From assembly GCA_025738555.1 (NCBI GenBank), contig JAOVFP010000001.1, forward strand, positions 5,084,001 through 5,148,000: a stretch of 64,000 nucleotides of DNA. The letters run 5' to 3'. Shown piece by piece: positions 35,101-47,210 of the stretch (positions within the stretch are counted from its first letter, which is position 1; every line of letters starts with the position of its first letter). This DNA comes from Cyathus striatus. Its lineage: Eukaryota; Basidiomycota; Agaricomycetes; Agaricales; Nidulariaceae. Below the pieces are notes generated by a model. The model searched no databases. It was not told the DNA's origin and saw only the letters and a list, made by a program, of their open reading frames with translations. The position numbers and the translations under genes are program-made.

Positions 35101-36864
35101 GAGCGATTGCGGTCTGGTGTTTTGATGCTTTCGGTGGCTTCTTAAGCTTAATTGTCAGTTTTTTTTTCTTGGGTGTGGCCAGTAGCTCCGACAGCAATTT
35201 TAATTCCGAATCATCATTCTCATCATCAGAAGGTAGTTGTAAATGTGATAACAGTGGGGGAGAATCATATTGAAAGAATGAAGCAGTCAGGATGCTTATA
35301 GACGGCAGTGCAAGATCAGTGGAAGGAGTCTGGATGAAATTAAACAAGCACGTCAAGCCGAGTATTAATATCAGAAAGATATCGCATACCTCAGAGATGT
35401 AGTCATCCACAATGCGGCTAAGAAACTGAATTCTTGCAAGATCACGCTCCAGTTTGCCTTGTCCTACAAGATCATATTTTGAAGGGAAAAACCAAGTGAA
35501 CAATGCATTGATGCTGAGAAGCCCGCATTGCCATGAATCATATTTAAGATTCTGAGGCGAGCATGGGATCTTTGTGCCAGAGAGCAGCTCCCCAGTGCCA
35601 CTGCAATGCTTCGAAACAAACCACCTGAGAGCCTGGCAGACCAAATCTTCACTGTCACTACTCCCTCGACTTGAAACCGGATCTCCGTAGCCCAAAATTA
35701 ACTGCTTTTTGTCCACCAACCCCGCAACCCAATGGTTCCCATGAACAAAAAAGATACCCGCAAAAATGTCGATGGTGGGAAGACGCTGACCAAACTGAGC
35801 AAGGAATGAGCCCCCATTGGGATCATAAAGCCGTCCCTGCGAGGTCTCTAGCTGGAATGCAGATACAACCATTGTTGATAGGGTTGTGTCAAGAACATAC
35901 ACACTTTCTTGACTGGAATGAGTGGCAGTGAGTTCCTCCTCCAACTGCGCTAGCATAATGTCGATCTGTTTGGAAGAGAACCAATCGCGAGAAAGAAAAG
36001 GAGTTAATGCCACCATTTCAAAGTGAGCAGCACGACAACGAAGCTTTCCAGTCCATGGAATGGAACTAAGCTTCGTCAAAGCCAGGTTAACTTCCTTGCG
36101 GTATGGAAGAAACTCTTCTCTGCGAGTCCAATCAATTGCCTTCTGCCATGCCTGAACAGCTGGAGTAACTTCAATGTGCATTGAGCTCCAAAATGAAACG
36201 GCCCAGAGGGGCAGAAAAGCATTGTTCTGAGGCAATACAATAGACATGTAGCCGTCAAGCCATGCCTGTTTTGCTTGGTCCAAAAGTTCTGCAACTAGTG
36301 GCTTTGGTGGAACTAGGGTCGTCGTGAGAACTACAATGTCATCCGTTGGCATTGATGTGCTAAAAAAAGAATAGCCAGTAGGTATGACATAGCTTTTGCT
36401 ATTCGTACAGATAGGTGGTAGCATGCAAGTAAGTAGATCCAGTACTGAGCAACGTTTATCTGGAAGCAAAAGAAAATCATGCACGCCCGGCATTGAAATT
36501 TGGGCACGTACATGGCCCTTCACATTAGCTGGTAAGTCTGCGAATTTGAGCCCATTGCCACGCCAGAAGGGGTCATCCGGCGGCAGGGCAGGGGGAGATG
36601 TCGGTGCTTCCATTGATGGTTTTGTCTCAATTGGGTGTTTACTGTTCGTTTACAGCCTTCTACAGCACTCCTAACTTCAAGGCATGTGTTGATGTCGGTT
36701 GGAAGGCTTGATGAATAACTGTACAGTTTTCTTGCGGTCATCGGAGGTTTCTTACATTTCTTACATGGTACTTTTTACGAAATGTTAGAAACTGGTAATT
36801 AACAGTAAATAACCTAGTTTCTTACATGCCGGTAAATAACATGCCGGTTTCTTCCCCAACCCTA
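32139..36864 (-). mobile_element. Complete hAT DNA transposon (4,726 bp) carrying a Ulp1-transposase fusion gene
   Basis: The left end reads tagggctggggaagaaac and the right end, inverted, tagggttggggaagaaac: one mismatch in 18. The 8-bp direct repeat gtacagta borders it at 32131-32138 and 36865-36872. Subterminal aagaaactag words recur on both sides. One minus-strand gene fills the element (36613-32260), leaving about 250 bp of promoter on one side and 120 bp on the other. The corresponding site after the neighbouring duplicated GMC gene (40249-40256) has a single gtacagta and no insertion, which confirms the ends. Intact terminal repeats, an intact target duplication and an open coding sequence suggest recent activity. 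Confidence 0.93.
32260..36613 (-). CDS. Ulp1-like cysteine protease fused to hAT transposase (1,317 aa)
   Basis: Eight exons join in frame without a stop: 36613-35390, 35329-35051, 34993-34127, 34065-33670, 33610-33301, 33247-32901, 32844-32683, 32628-32260. Residues about 200-410 form a Ulp1/SENP (C48) fold: NHWVAGLV with His294, GYGDP with Asp311, Gln354, and SWQCGLLSINAL with Cys363. A Lys-rich linker follows (KKKKLTIKLKKPPK). A BED-like zinc finger (about 580-606: YRCIGKGC, CPRSRPRVFMHAKSC) comes next. The hAT catalytic part has SFDGGSTRSG (Asp747) of the DUF659 type and SSDNTGNTR (Asp806), then NLPDPDHHLNLLCKD and YLNPAYIKSSIF. The dimerisation block LAMKLLSAVPHSMADERTVS lies near 1142-1195. 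The tail is acidic. DNA cutting and pasting is known for hAT proteins; SUMO or ubiquitin-like deconjugation by the N-terminal part is inferred. The third acidic catalytic residue was not assigned. Confidence 0.88.
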
Positions 36865-36972
36865 GTACAGTACGAGTACGAGCTAAGTTCAACTTGTCCT
36901 CAACTACTAACAAACCACCGATTCCGACTGGTGGCCCAGTTCAACCAACAATCCCGCTAATCTCTTTCGTGT

Positions 36973-39218
36973 CTATGCCCACTTTGTCTTAATCAGGTCC
37001 GCTGCTCGTTCAGCAATGGCATATGTAGGAGCTTGGGTATGGCCACAGGTGATGAACGGCTGTGCATCAATTCAATGTCAATGCATACATTTCATCTCCT
37101 CAAAGAGCACGAACCATAATAGAAGCATCCACAACTCTTAGTCCTGTTGCACCTTTCAACAGCAAGTCTGGATCGACCACACCAAATTGAGCTCCTTTAG
37201 GAGACATGGCGGCTGTTCCGACAGGATGCGCTGTTATATTTGTGCCGAGACGGATGAAATGCTCCAATGCTTCATCACTTTCCAAGGCATCTGCGAATTG
37301 TGGTTGTATGATAATATCTTTCCATGCAGGCCCTTCGAAGAATCTTTGGGCGCTTGCTATTCCTTCCTTCATAAGAAGGATATCAACTTCCTCCGTCAAG
37401 AATGCAGGATCAATAAGCGGTACGTCGAATGGATCGTTACTATTTAATGAAACTGACCCCCCTGTTGGATGTGGTTATAACTATGATCGTGCATATAGGT
37501 TTTAAATTTTCTTACGAGATGCAGGCGTCACCACAGCTAGTCCTAAACCAATACTCGACTGGCTCGACGACAGAGGCTGCGGTGTCCCTCCCTGCCATGC
37601 GTTGAAAGTATTACTTAGCAGTCGAGCATACAGGTACAAGTTGAACTTACCAGCACAAATTCGAGATGCGGCGTGTGTGGTCCAGCCGACGGATCCACAA
37701 AATCTTTGAAAATAGAAGATGTCTCCGGAACTCGTGTCCATGCAACTTGATTGGCTATACCATTACTGAACGGCCCAGTCCGAGTTTCTAGCCATAGGTT
37801 GAGGGCCGCAGTGAAATTTTCCGGAGTAGCCGTCAGGTTAGCCAACCAGTTGAGAGCAATATCTGGCTGGTCCGTAAGGTTCTTTCCAACACTGGGCAGG
37901 TTCAGAATCGGTGGTACTCCCACTTTCTTTAGTTCCCCTTCATCACCTATTCCGGAATTCAGCAAAATATGTGGTGTCCCAATAGAACCCAAAGACAAGA
38001 TCAATTCTTTCTGTGCTGTCACCGAGCGCAGAGTCTTATCGGTTCCTAGTCAATAAGCTAAGTATGGTTTCTTCCAGATAAGTAATCATGAACTCACCTG
38101 ACTTAAACTGGATTGTTCTCAAGTCGGGAGTATTCCCATTCCTGGAAGGTAATACACGAGAAATGAGGGTATTCAACACCACATCCAAATTGGGGCGGTT
38201 GATAAACTGAGGTCCTAGGTATGATGTTGCAGCACTACTTCTTGTACCATTGCCAATGGTAGACTGCAACCATCCTGGACAACATCAAAAAGGTGGCTGT
38301 GTTTTCTTTAGATTCACTGACCTAATCCAAGAGGCGTGCCGCTGTTCATATCCAGGTTAAAGGGGAATTCTTTCAAATCTTTGGACGTCTGGATCATCTT
38401 GTCGTCGAGAGGTTCTGCAAATCCAGGCAAACTGACAAAGTTGATTCCATTGAAATTATGAAACACAGGATTGAACTGTCCAACTGTTGAATGTCCATCA
38501 GCCGGGGTGGTAAAGTGTTCATTCTGTGATTCTGAGTATTAGGCGATATTCGCTGAATGTCACAGGTAGGTGCTTGCTTACCTTCAAAATGAAAGGTAAA
38601 ATATTGCTCCAACTCCAACCATCATCCCCGGTTACCGCAGCCCAGCGGTCATAATCATCGGATGATCCTCGAGTATAAAACATTCCATCTAGTAATATCA
38701 TTGAGTATTCTCACCTTCGTCTAGAAGAAATTCGCTCTCACGTACTAATTGAACTACTTCCGCCGAGGACGTGTCCTCTTGGATATGCCAATGGGCGATT
38801 AAGAAGCCCAGTCTGAGGAGCTGTCGTGAAATTCCAGTCAAACGGTGAATTCTCTAAGTTGAAAACTAGTCCTGGCGACTCGATATCAAGAACTCCTTGG
38901 TTGCTACAATTAAAGCATTTAAGTTTTGAATATTGAAGTTCGGAGAAGTTGTTGACTACGAACCTTGGGCCGGCTTCCAAAACCAATACTCTGAAATTCG
39001 GATTTTCGGTAAGACGGTTCGCGATTACAGATCCTGCAGTACCTCCTGGAATACGAAGGCAACATTAGGATAGATGAGCATGATATTGAAAGATTTACTT
39101 TACCTCCTGCCACCACGAAATCATACGGAAGCGCAGAATTTATTTCATCAAAGCTCTGGTGAAGTGCACATTGTCCGATATAAAATATATGTAGAAAAAA
39201 GAGGGTAAGAGATAGCAT
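36973..39218 (-). CDS. GMC oxidoreductase, aryl-alcohol-oxidase-like, copy A
   Basis: Secreted FAD enzyme expected to oxidise aryl or aliphatic alcohols and form H2O2. It starts MLSLTLFFLHIFYIGQCALH (signal peptide), followed by the split FAD motif [18 protein letters not shown] and [11 protein letters not shown] signature 1 reads YPRGHVLGGSSS with FYTRGSSDDYDRWA. Signature 2 is GSIGTPHILLNSGIG. The active-site histidines lie in AHPVGTAAMSPKG and CGHTQAPTYAIAERAADLIK; the protein ends KTKWA. The gene is split by about ten short introns. Exon frames look open throughout, though not every splice site was fixed. Nearly identical to copy B over long stretches including introns. The complete hAT element lies about 100 bp past its stop codon, in the same orientation. 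Confidence 0.88.
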
Positions 39219-40363
39219 GGTAGGAGCCAGAGAACCTCGATTCCACCTCGAATGCTCTCACTGCTAAATAACCATTCGTCGAATGCGATGGGAGCCTCTT
39301 GAGCTCTTCTCAAAGATTGTCGGAGAAACACTAGTAGTTCAATTGCTGATGTGATAGTAGCTCTGTCTTTAGCAATACAGCCACCCTTTCTCCCACTCTA
39401 AGGGAATTGAATATGACCAGAGATTCTGCTTTCATGAAAGGATACCACGGACGTCGTAAATATAGACCAATGTCTCAGGGCATTAGCAAAACTCCTCAAG
39501 CATTCTCATCGCCTTAGAGGGTAGTATGGCTGAAGGCTAGAACCACGTAGTGGCTATTGTCCGACCTTTGAGCCGATACTTTCTCTCGTAGCTCAGATAT
39601 AATATACTTATGTGATATGGCACACACTAGTAGTAAAAGTGGTACTGCTCCAATAGTTTTTCGAGTTGAACTTGAGTACAAACATAATCGTTAGTGTCTG
39701 GTCATGGAACCTTAAAGAGATCGTATCCGTGGTGAGGTTGAAATTCGCTGAGTTTCCTGGGCTAATGTTAAAGGTATTAAGTGGAAAAATATACCCTTGT
39801 TGAGGTACGTCACGTTACATTCAACCTATCATACAACTGTTCCCCCTGTCTAGTTGTGATTGCATTCTCATGTAGACATTGGACTTATGTGTCAAGGTTT
39901 AGGCAACTAGTAATACTCCAGATGAATCAATTCTTCTAGTTTTCATGTACACGTTCAAGCTATGATTATATATTCTCCTTTCTAATATTAAGCAAATATC
40001 AAGTCCATTCTTGCTTAATGACCTCTGCGATTTGCACAGTGAGTCGAGGTTCAGATTTGTGAGCTATTTCTATGTCACAAGCAAGTCACAAGATAGATTC
40101 AAGTTCCATCGTAGAGTATTTATATATCTGAAGGAACCGGGGAGTTGAAATTGGGAGGTAAATCACTACAGCGGCCATAGTGCGTCGGGACTCAAAGAGT
40201 CTCACAACCATAATATTAATACTTGATGGCGCGTGAAATTTCTACTGTGTACAGTACGAGTACGAGCTAAGTTCAACGTTCAACTGGTCCTCAACTAACA
40301 AACCACCAACTCCGATCAGTAGCCTGGCAGTTCAACCAACAATCCCACGAAACTCTTTCGTGC
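39219..40363. other. Intergenic between GMC copies A and B
   Basis: Upstream part of copy A (39.2-40.14 kb), homologous to the region upstream of copy B (42.6-43.45 kb), then the downstream flank of copy B. The tandem duplication junction lies near 40.22 kb. The flank holds the empty site gtacagta at 40249-40256. No gene. Confidence 0.6.
40249..40256. other. Paralogous empty site of the hAT insertion
   Basis: Here aatttctactgtgtacagta runs straight into cgagtacgagctaagttc. The same two flanks border the hAT element at 32131-32138 and 36865-36872, where the 8-mer is doubled. Confidence 0.9.
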
Positions 40364-42609
40364 CTATGCCCACTTTGTCTTAATCAAGTTCGCTGCTCGT
40401 TCAGCAATGGCATATGTAGGAGCTTGGGTATGGCCACAGGTGATGAACGGCTGTGCATCAATTCAATGTCAATGCATACATTTCATCTCCTCGAAGAGCA
40501 CGAACCATAATAGAAGCATCCACAACTCTTAGTCCTGTTGCACCTTTCAGCAGCAAGTCTGGATCGACCACACCAAATTGAGCTCCTTTAGGAGACATGG
40601 CGGCTGTTCCGACAGGATGCGCTGTTATATTTGCGCCGAAGCGGATGAAATGCTCCAATGCTTCATCACTTTCCAAGGCATCTGCGAATTGTGGTTGTAT
40701 GATAATATCTTTCCATGCGGGCCCTTTGAAGAATCTTTGGGCGCTGGCTATTCCTTCCTTCATAATAAATATATCAACTTCATCCGTCAAAAATGCGGGA
40801 TCAATAAGGGGTGCGTCAAATGGATCGTTACTATTTAACGAAACTGACCCCCCTATTGGAAGTAGTGATACAACTGATCGTGCATGAGTTTTATAATTGC
40901 TTACGAGATGCAGGCGTCACCACAGCTAATCCTAGACCGATAGTTGACTGGCTCGCTGACAGGGGATGTGGAGATCCTTCCTATCATGCATTAAAAGTGT
41001 TACAGAAATCGAGTATACAAACTACAGGTACAAGTTGAACGTACCAGCACAAATTCGAAATGTGGCGTGTGCGGTCCAGCTGACGGATCCACAAAATCTT
41101 CGAAAATCGAAGATGTCTCTGGAACTCGCGTCCACGCAACTTGATTGACTGCACCATTAGCGAGTGGCCCAGTTCGGGTTTCTAGCCATAGATTGAACAC
41201 CGCGGTGAAATTTTCCGGAGTAGCCGTTAGGTTGGCCAACCAAGTGAGAGAAAGATCTGGTTGGTCCGTAAGGTTCTTTCCAACACTGGGCAGGTTCAGA
41301 ATCGGCGGTACTCCCACTTTCTTTAACTCCTCTTCATCACCTATTCCGGAATTCAGCAAAATATGTGGTGTCCCAATAGAACCCAAAGACAAGATCAATT
41401 CTTTCTGTGCTGTCACCGAGCGCAGAGTCTTATCAGTTCCTAGCGAATAGACTAAGTGCATTTTCTGCTAGATACTTATGGAATCATGAACTCACCTGAC
41501 TTAAATTGGATTGTCCTTAGATTAGGATTATTTCCGTTCCTGGAAGGTAATACACGAGCAATGAGGGTGTTCAGCACGACGTCCAAATTAGGACGGTTGA
41601 TAAACTGAAGTCCTAGATATGATGTTGCAGCACTACTTCTTGTACCATTGCCAATGGTAGACTGCAACCATCCTGGACAACATCAAAAAGGTGGCTGTGT
41701 TTTCTTTAGATTCACTGACCTAATCCAAGAGGCGTGCCGCTGTTCATATCCAGGTTAAAGGGGAATTCTTTCAAATCTTTGGATGTTCGGATCATCTTGT
41801 CGTCGAGGGGTTCTGCAAATCCAGGCAAACTGACAAAGTTGACTCCATTGAAATTATGAAACACAGGATTGAATTGTCCAACTGTCGAATGACCATCGGC
41901 GGGGGTGGTAAAGTGCTCGTTCTGTGATTCTGTGTATTAGTCAATATTCACCGAATGACACTGGTAGGTGCTTACCTTCAAAATGAAAGGTAAAATATTG
42001 CTCCAACTCCAACCATCATCCCCGGTTGCTGCTGCCCAGCGGTCATAGTCATCGGATGATCCTCGAGTATAAAACATCGCATCTAATAATATCATTGAGT
42101 GTTCTAACCTTCATCTAGAAGTTCGTTCTCACGTACTAATTGAACTACTTCCACCAAGGACATGGCCTCTTGGATATGCCAATGGGCGATTAAGAAGTCC
42201 AGCCTGAGGGATTGTCGTGAAATTCCAGTCGAACGGTGAGTTTTCTAAGTTAAAATCTAGTCCTGGCGACTCGATATCAAGAATTCCTTGATTACTGCAA
42301 TTTAGGCATTCAAGGTTTGAATATCGAAGTTCGGGAACTTATTGACTACAAACCTTGGGCCGGCTTCCAAAACCAATACTCTGAAATTCGGATTTTCGGT
42401 AAGACGGTTCGCGATTACGGATCCTGCAGTACCTCCTGAAATATGAAGGCCGACATTAGTATAAAGGACCATGCTATTGAAAGATTTACTTTACCCCCCG
42501 CCACCACGAAATCATACGGCAGTGCAGAATCGATTTCATCGAAGCTCTGATGAAGTGCACATTGTCCAATATGAAAAATATGTAGAAGAAAGAAGGTAAG
42601 ATATAGCAT
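40364..42609 (-). CDS. GMC oxidoreductase, aryl-alcohol-oxidase-like, copy B
   Basis: Signal peptide MLYLTFFLLHIFHIGQCALH and the same domain order as copy A: FAD motif [20 protein letters not shown], signature 2 GSIGTPHILLNSGIGDEEEL, active-site AHPVGTAAMSPKG and CGHTQAPTYAIAERAANLIK. Copies A and B have the same genomic length (2,246 bp from start to stop). One intron and its neighbouring exons (41640-41790 against 38230-38380) are virtually identical, which points to a recent duplication or ongoing conversion. Differences cluster in the FAD-side introns and in a few exons (for example ALNW to SLTW). Function is as for copy A; substrate preference cannot be told from sequence. Confidence 0.88.
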
Positions 42610-43607
42610 GGTAGGTGCGGGTGAAACTCGATCCACTCCAAATGATCTCAATACTAAATAGTCATTCGGCGAAAGCGATGGGAGCCTCTTGCATCCCTTG
42701 CAGAGATTGTCGGAGAAACATTAGCTTATCAATTGCTGATATAAGATCGTTGCGCTGTCTTTAGAGATGCTTTCATCTCTTTTCCCGATGCAAGGGTTTG
42801 AATATGACTAGGGATTTCGCTTTCAAAGAATGATACCACGGGCTTTGTAATTATAGACCGATGTCTCAGGGAGTTAGTGCAAAACTCCTCAAGCGTTCTC
42901 ATACGCCTAAGGAAATATAAATATTACTGAAGGGTAGGAAGCACATACGATTTTTTATACTCTTAAAGGCCTTTATCAAGCAGTGAGCTGACCTCCTACT
43001 AGTAGTTCCCCCCGCAACATCGGGATCATGATATGGACTGGTAAGAGTAAAAAAATTGTGGAGGTTGATCGCGAGTACACTATTATTCGTGCCTGGTCAT
43101 GGAGCTTTAAAGGGATCGTGTCCGTGCTGAGGTTCACGGAATTTCCTGGGCCAATGTCAGTAACGTAAGTGGTGAGAAACACCCTTGTAGAGGTACATCA
43201 CGCTACATTCAACCTATCATACACATGTTTCCCCTGTCCGGTTGTTATTGCATCCTCACGTAGACTTCTGTCATTAGGCTTACGTCTCAAGGTTCAACGA
43301 TAAATAGATTCTTCTAATTGTTATGTACACGTTCAAAGTCATGAATATATATTCCCATTTCCATCAAGCTATGTCACAAGATAGCTTCCATCTTAGACTA
43401 ACTGAAGGAACCGGGTCCGGGGAGTTAAGCTTGGAAGTGAATCACTACAGCGGTACTGCCATCGTGACAAAGTCTCACAACTTAATAGCCGATGTTATCT
43501 ATCTACGTGATCTGTGGTTGTGTGAAGCTGGTTTCAGATTCGTCATGAACTATTCACATTATATGTTTAACATATATTCTGATTGTAGTACGAAATTTCA
43601 CTCCGGT
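42610..43607. other. Intergenic between GMC copies B and C
   Basis: Upstream part of copy B, homologous to that of copy A up to about 43.45 kb, then the 3' flank of copy C. A plus-strand open frame at 43323-43706 overlaps the end of copy C antisense and has no domain. Confidence 0.5.
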
Positions 43608-45888
43608 TTAATCCCGGACCCATGTCTGCTTAATGAGCTCTGCAGCTCGTTCAGCAATAGCATAAGTGGGTGCTTGAGTATGACCACAAATAACTACGGG
43701 CTATAAAATAGAGTTAGTATAGTGGTATTTCCTTATTCAAGACACCCACCATAATCGACGCATCGACAATCCTTATTCCCGTGGCTCCTTTCACGAGCAA
43801 GTCAGGATCAACCACACCAAATTGAGCACCTTTTGGAGACATAGCAGCTGTTCCAACGGCATGCAGAGCTGTATCAGAATTTTCACGGATGAATTGGACC
43901 AATGATAAGTCATCCGTAACATTTGAAAATGCCCCTTGAGGACCTAGGATTATATCTTTCCATGTAGGTCCGGCAAAGAACCTTACCGCGCTCGCGATAG
44001 CTTCTTTCATAATAAGAAGGTCAGTATCGTCTTTGAAGTAAGCCGGATCGATGAGAGGGATGTCAAATGGATCGTTGCTTTTCAGAGAAACAGATCCACC
44101 TAGGTTCGATTGTTTCATTAAATAGCTGTATACAATATTGCAGATAAATCACGTACGAGATGCTGGAGTCAACAATACTACTCCTATAACGAGGGTTGAC
44201 TCGCCTGATGACAATGTTTGTGGAGACCCTTGCTTTTATTGCAGAAAATAATAAGAATATATAAATTGACGGCAACAGTTTTAAATTTACCAGTACAAGC
44301 TCGAAATGAGGGGTATGTGGTCCAGCAGCCGGATCGGATACATTCCGGAATATTGAAGATGTATCAGGTACTCGACCCCAAGCTACTTGATTAGATACTG
44401 TGTTGACAAGAGGGCCAGTGCGAGTCTCCAACCATTGATTGAGAGCCTCCGTAGCGTTTACAGGTGTGACTGTCAAGTTTACAAACCAATTTGGAGAGAC
44501 ATATGGCTGGTCCGATAGGTTCTTTCCGACGTCTGGAAGATGTAGGATGGGTTTTATCCCAATCTCCTTGAGTTCGGTTTTGTCACCGATCCCAGAATTC
44601 AGTAGAATGTGGGGTGTACCTATTGAACCTAAAGATAAAATCAATTCTTTCCGTGCGGTTACAGTACGCAGTGTTGAATCGTTCATCCCTAGTGAATGTG
44701 GTCAGAATATCTTTTTTACGTTAGACTCTTGGAAGTTGTGTAGTCTTACCAGATCTGAATTCAACCGTTCGAAAGTCAATTTTGCTTCCATCGTTGCCTG
44801 AAGTCAACACACGAGATATTTGAGTGTTCAGAACGATGTCCAAGTTAGGGCGGCTAATAAATCGTGGTCCGAGATATGAAGATGCAGCACTGCTTCGTGT
44901 ACCATTGCCAATGGTAGTTTGCAGCCACCCTGTATAGAGGCAAGTCAGCACATACATGAAGAAATACATTTTGAATTTGCCGACCTAATCCAAGGGGATT
45001 ACCACTGTTCGTATCCAGGTTGAAAGGGAACTCTCCATTTAAGTTCGTCGCCTCAATATACGTCTTGTCAAGGGGTTCCGAAAATCCCGGTAAACTGACA
45101 AAGGTATTGCCAGTGAAGTTATGGAACGCTGGATCGAATTGTCCAGCCGTCGAATGACCATCTGCTGGGGAGGTGAAATGCTCATTCTATGGTTACGAAG
45201 CGTTAGCAATTATCCACGAACAGTAGTTAAAACCATACATACCTTTAGGATGAAATGAAATATATTGTTCCAACTCCAACCTCTATCTCCCGTGATCGTA
45301 GCCCAGCGATTGTAATCATCCGACGATCCACGAGTGTAGAACATACCATCTCAAGAAAATTGTATTAAGTGACTCCTATCCATTGGAAGATAAAAGGATA
45401 ACATACTAATAGAGCTACTTCCTCCTAAAACATGACCTCTTGTGTACTCCAGTGAACGGCCATTAAGAGCTGCTTGAGGTACAGTCGTAAAGTTCCAATC
45501 GAATGATGACTTCGCTAAATTAAACTCAAGTCCGGGAGCATCAATATCAATAATCCCTTCATTGCTGCATACAGTAGACAGATAGTTAGTATTTCACAAT
45601 AAAAGGAGAAAGTATATATCATGTACCTTGGACCAGCTTCCAAGACCAAAACTCTGAAATTTGGGTTTTCTGTCAAGCGGCTCGCGATTACAGATCCTGC
45701 TGTTCCCCCTGAATCACGGAATATCATGTTAATTATCCACACTAAAATGAAGACTCTCATTACTAACCTCCTGCAACTATGAAATCATACGGTGTCCTAG
45801 TCGCAAGTTGACCAAAATTCTGGTGAATCGCGCCATGACCGACATGGGCAACACTTAAAATGAATAAGGCCAATGAGCATAACACCAT
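43608..45888 (-). CDS. GMC oxidoreductase, aryl-alcohol-oxidase-like, copy C
   Basis: Signal peptide MVLCSLALFILSVAHVGHGA, FAD motif [27 protein letters not shown], signature 1 YTRGHVLGGSSS, signature 2 GSIGTPHILLNSGIGDKTEL. The active site reads LHAVGTAAMSPKG (His kept, Pro after it replaced) and CGHTQAPTYAIAERAAELIKQTWVRD. It falls in a second subgroup with copies D and E, set apart from A/B by PNWFVNLTVTPVNATEAL and WGRVPDTSSIF. Its 5' two thirds, introns included, are almost identical to copy D. Upstream flanking sequence (about 46.0-46.25 kb) is duplicated upstream of D as well. Confidence 0.87.
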
Positions 45889-47210
45889 CACTAAAGTTTG
45901 CTGGTGATGAAATGTGGTACAAAAGTACTAAACGACCTCAACTTTATACCGCCCATAAGGTTTTTATTTAGCCACCAACCGAGAACAGGACTTCATTCTT
46001 CTCGACAAGCGATTATCGTAACAGCTCTATACAAACCCTAAGTAAGGCGGGGAAGCATGTTTCTTTCAGGTATGTAATTGGTGTGCATCATCACTTACGT
46101 CTTACGGCGCTTTAATGACAGCCATCCATAAGCACTTCAGCCATCTGACCTACGCGTGACCGGTGTCCGACGGAGAAGAATTGCGCTGGGGTAAGCTGTT
46201 CTATCCAGCGATCCGTTACATAAATCTAGAAGCTCGTGGGGTGAAAGCACCACTACTAGGTGCTACGTACTTCTACAGGGAGCAATGAACATCGAACAGG
46301 TTCCTTGTTAAAGGTGAGGCGAGGGGGAATAATCTCGCCAGCTTCAATGGCAGGAGGAGACCAAAGGTCCTATACGAAATCATTGTCGTATGGAAAGATT
46401 GCAGGGGGATCTATAGCGTATGTATGTACACTACTAATACGAAGAACATCACTTAGAAGCTTGTAACAGCTGTGCTGCAGTGACAACATGAACTGAGAAG
46501 TAAAGTCAAAATCGGCGCCTCCTGTTGAAGTCAATCAGCAGCGCTTGTGGTCAGAATCATCGGCAGGAAGGGGGGTAGTCATGCTGGTGGTCAACTTTGA
46601 ACTTATAACACAAGTGCGCTATGGGAGCATATCATTTTCTATGTGAATGGTGAGAAATATAACATACTAAGTTCCCCAACGAACTAGAACTATATGAGGA
46701 TGAATTAAAAAATATCCTATGGAATGATAGTGAAGAATCAGGAACTCACATTGTAGTCATACCCCTCAGTGCTGTTCAACGTCCTCCGGCCTAAGGGTCT
46801 TCTCGGTACTACCTCCAGCGCCAGTGGGATGAGCAAAATGGATCGGCGTAGCATGGTCTACGGGGGTGACGAAGAGCTCGGTAACTCTCCATCTGCAGCC
46901 AAGAGTGGTAGAAATGGAGGCATCGGACTCGATTCTACACGTCGGACTAGTGTAGGAATAGCAGCAAGTGAGCTAGCGAGGAGGAAAGTGGAAGCGAGCG
47001 GTAGATATCCAATGAACGAGTGCTCGAGGAATTAAAAAGCGCAAAATTGAAGAAAATCTGAAATAGGAGAATGACGTACTTCGCACTGAACAAACTATAA
47101 CTTGACGTTCTAGCGGGCCCAGCCCGAATCCTAAACTTCAGGTCTCTCGTAACGACAAAAAAGCCAGCTACGGGACCCTCCTACATACGCACAGTAATCA
47201 AAGCTTGAAT
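45889..47210. other. Intergenic between copy C and a hypothetical gene
   Basis: 46.03-46.26 kb matches 50.66-50.88 kb upstream of copy D, so the duplicated unit includes the promoter side. On the minus strand about 47000-46750 there is a membrane-helix-like stretch (IGYLPLASTFLLASSLAAIP) that may be a further exon of the gene starting at 47708. Frames between the two could not be joined with confidence. Confidence 0.4.

Noticed and set aside
31192..36864. Single composite transposon covering both hAT elements
   Set aside because: Each element has its own terminal repeats and its own, different 8-bp target duplication.
43323..43706. 127-codon plus-strand open frame
   Set aside because: Overlaps the conserved C-terminal exon of GMC copy C on the opposite strand and has no domain.
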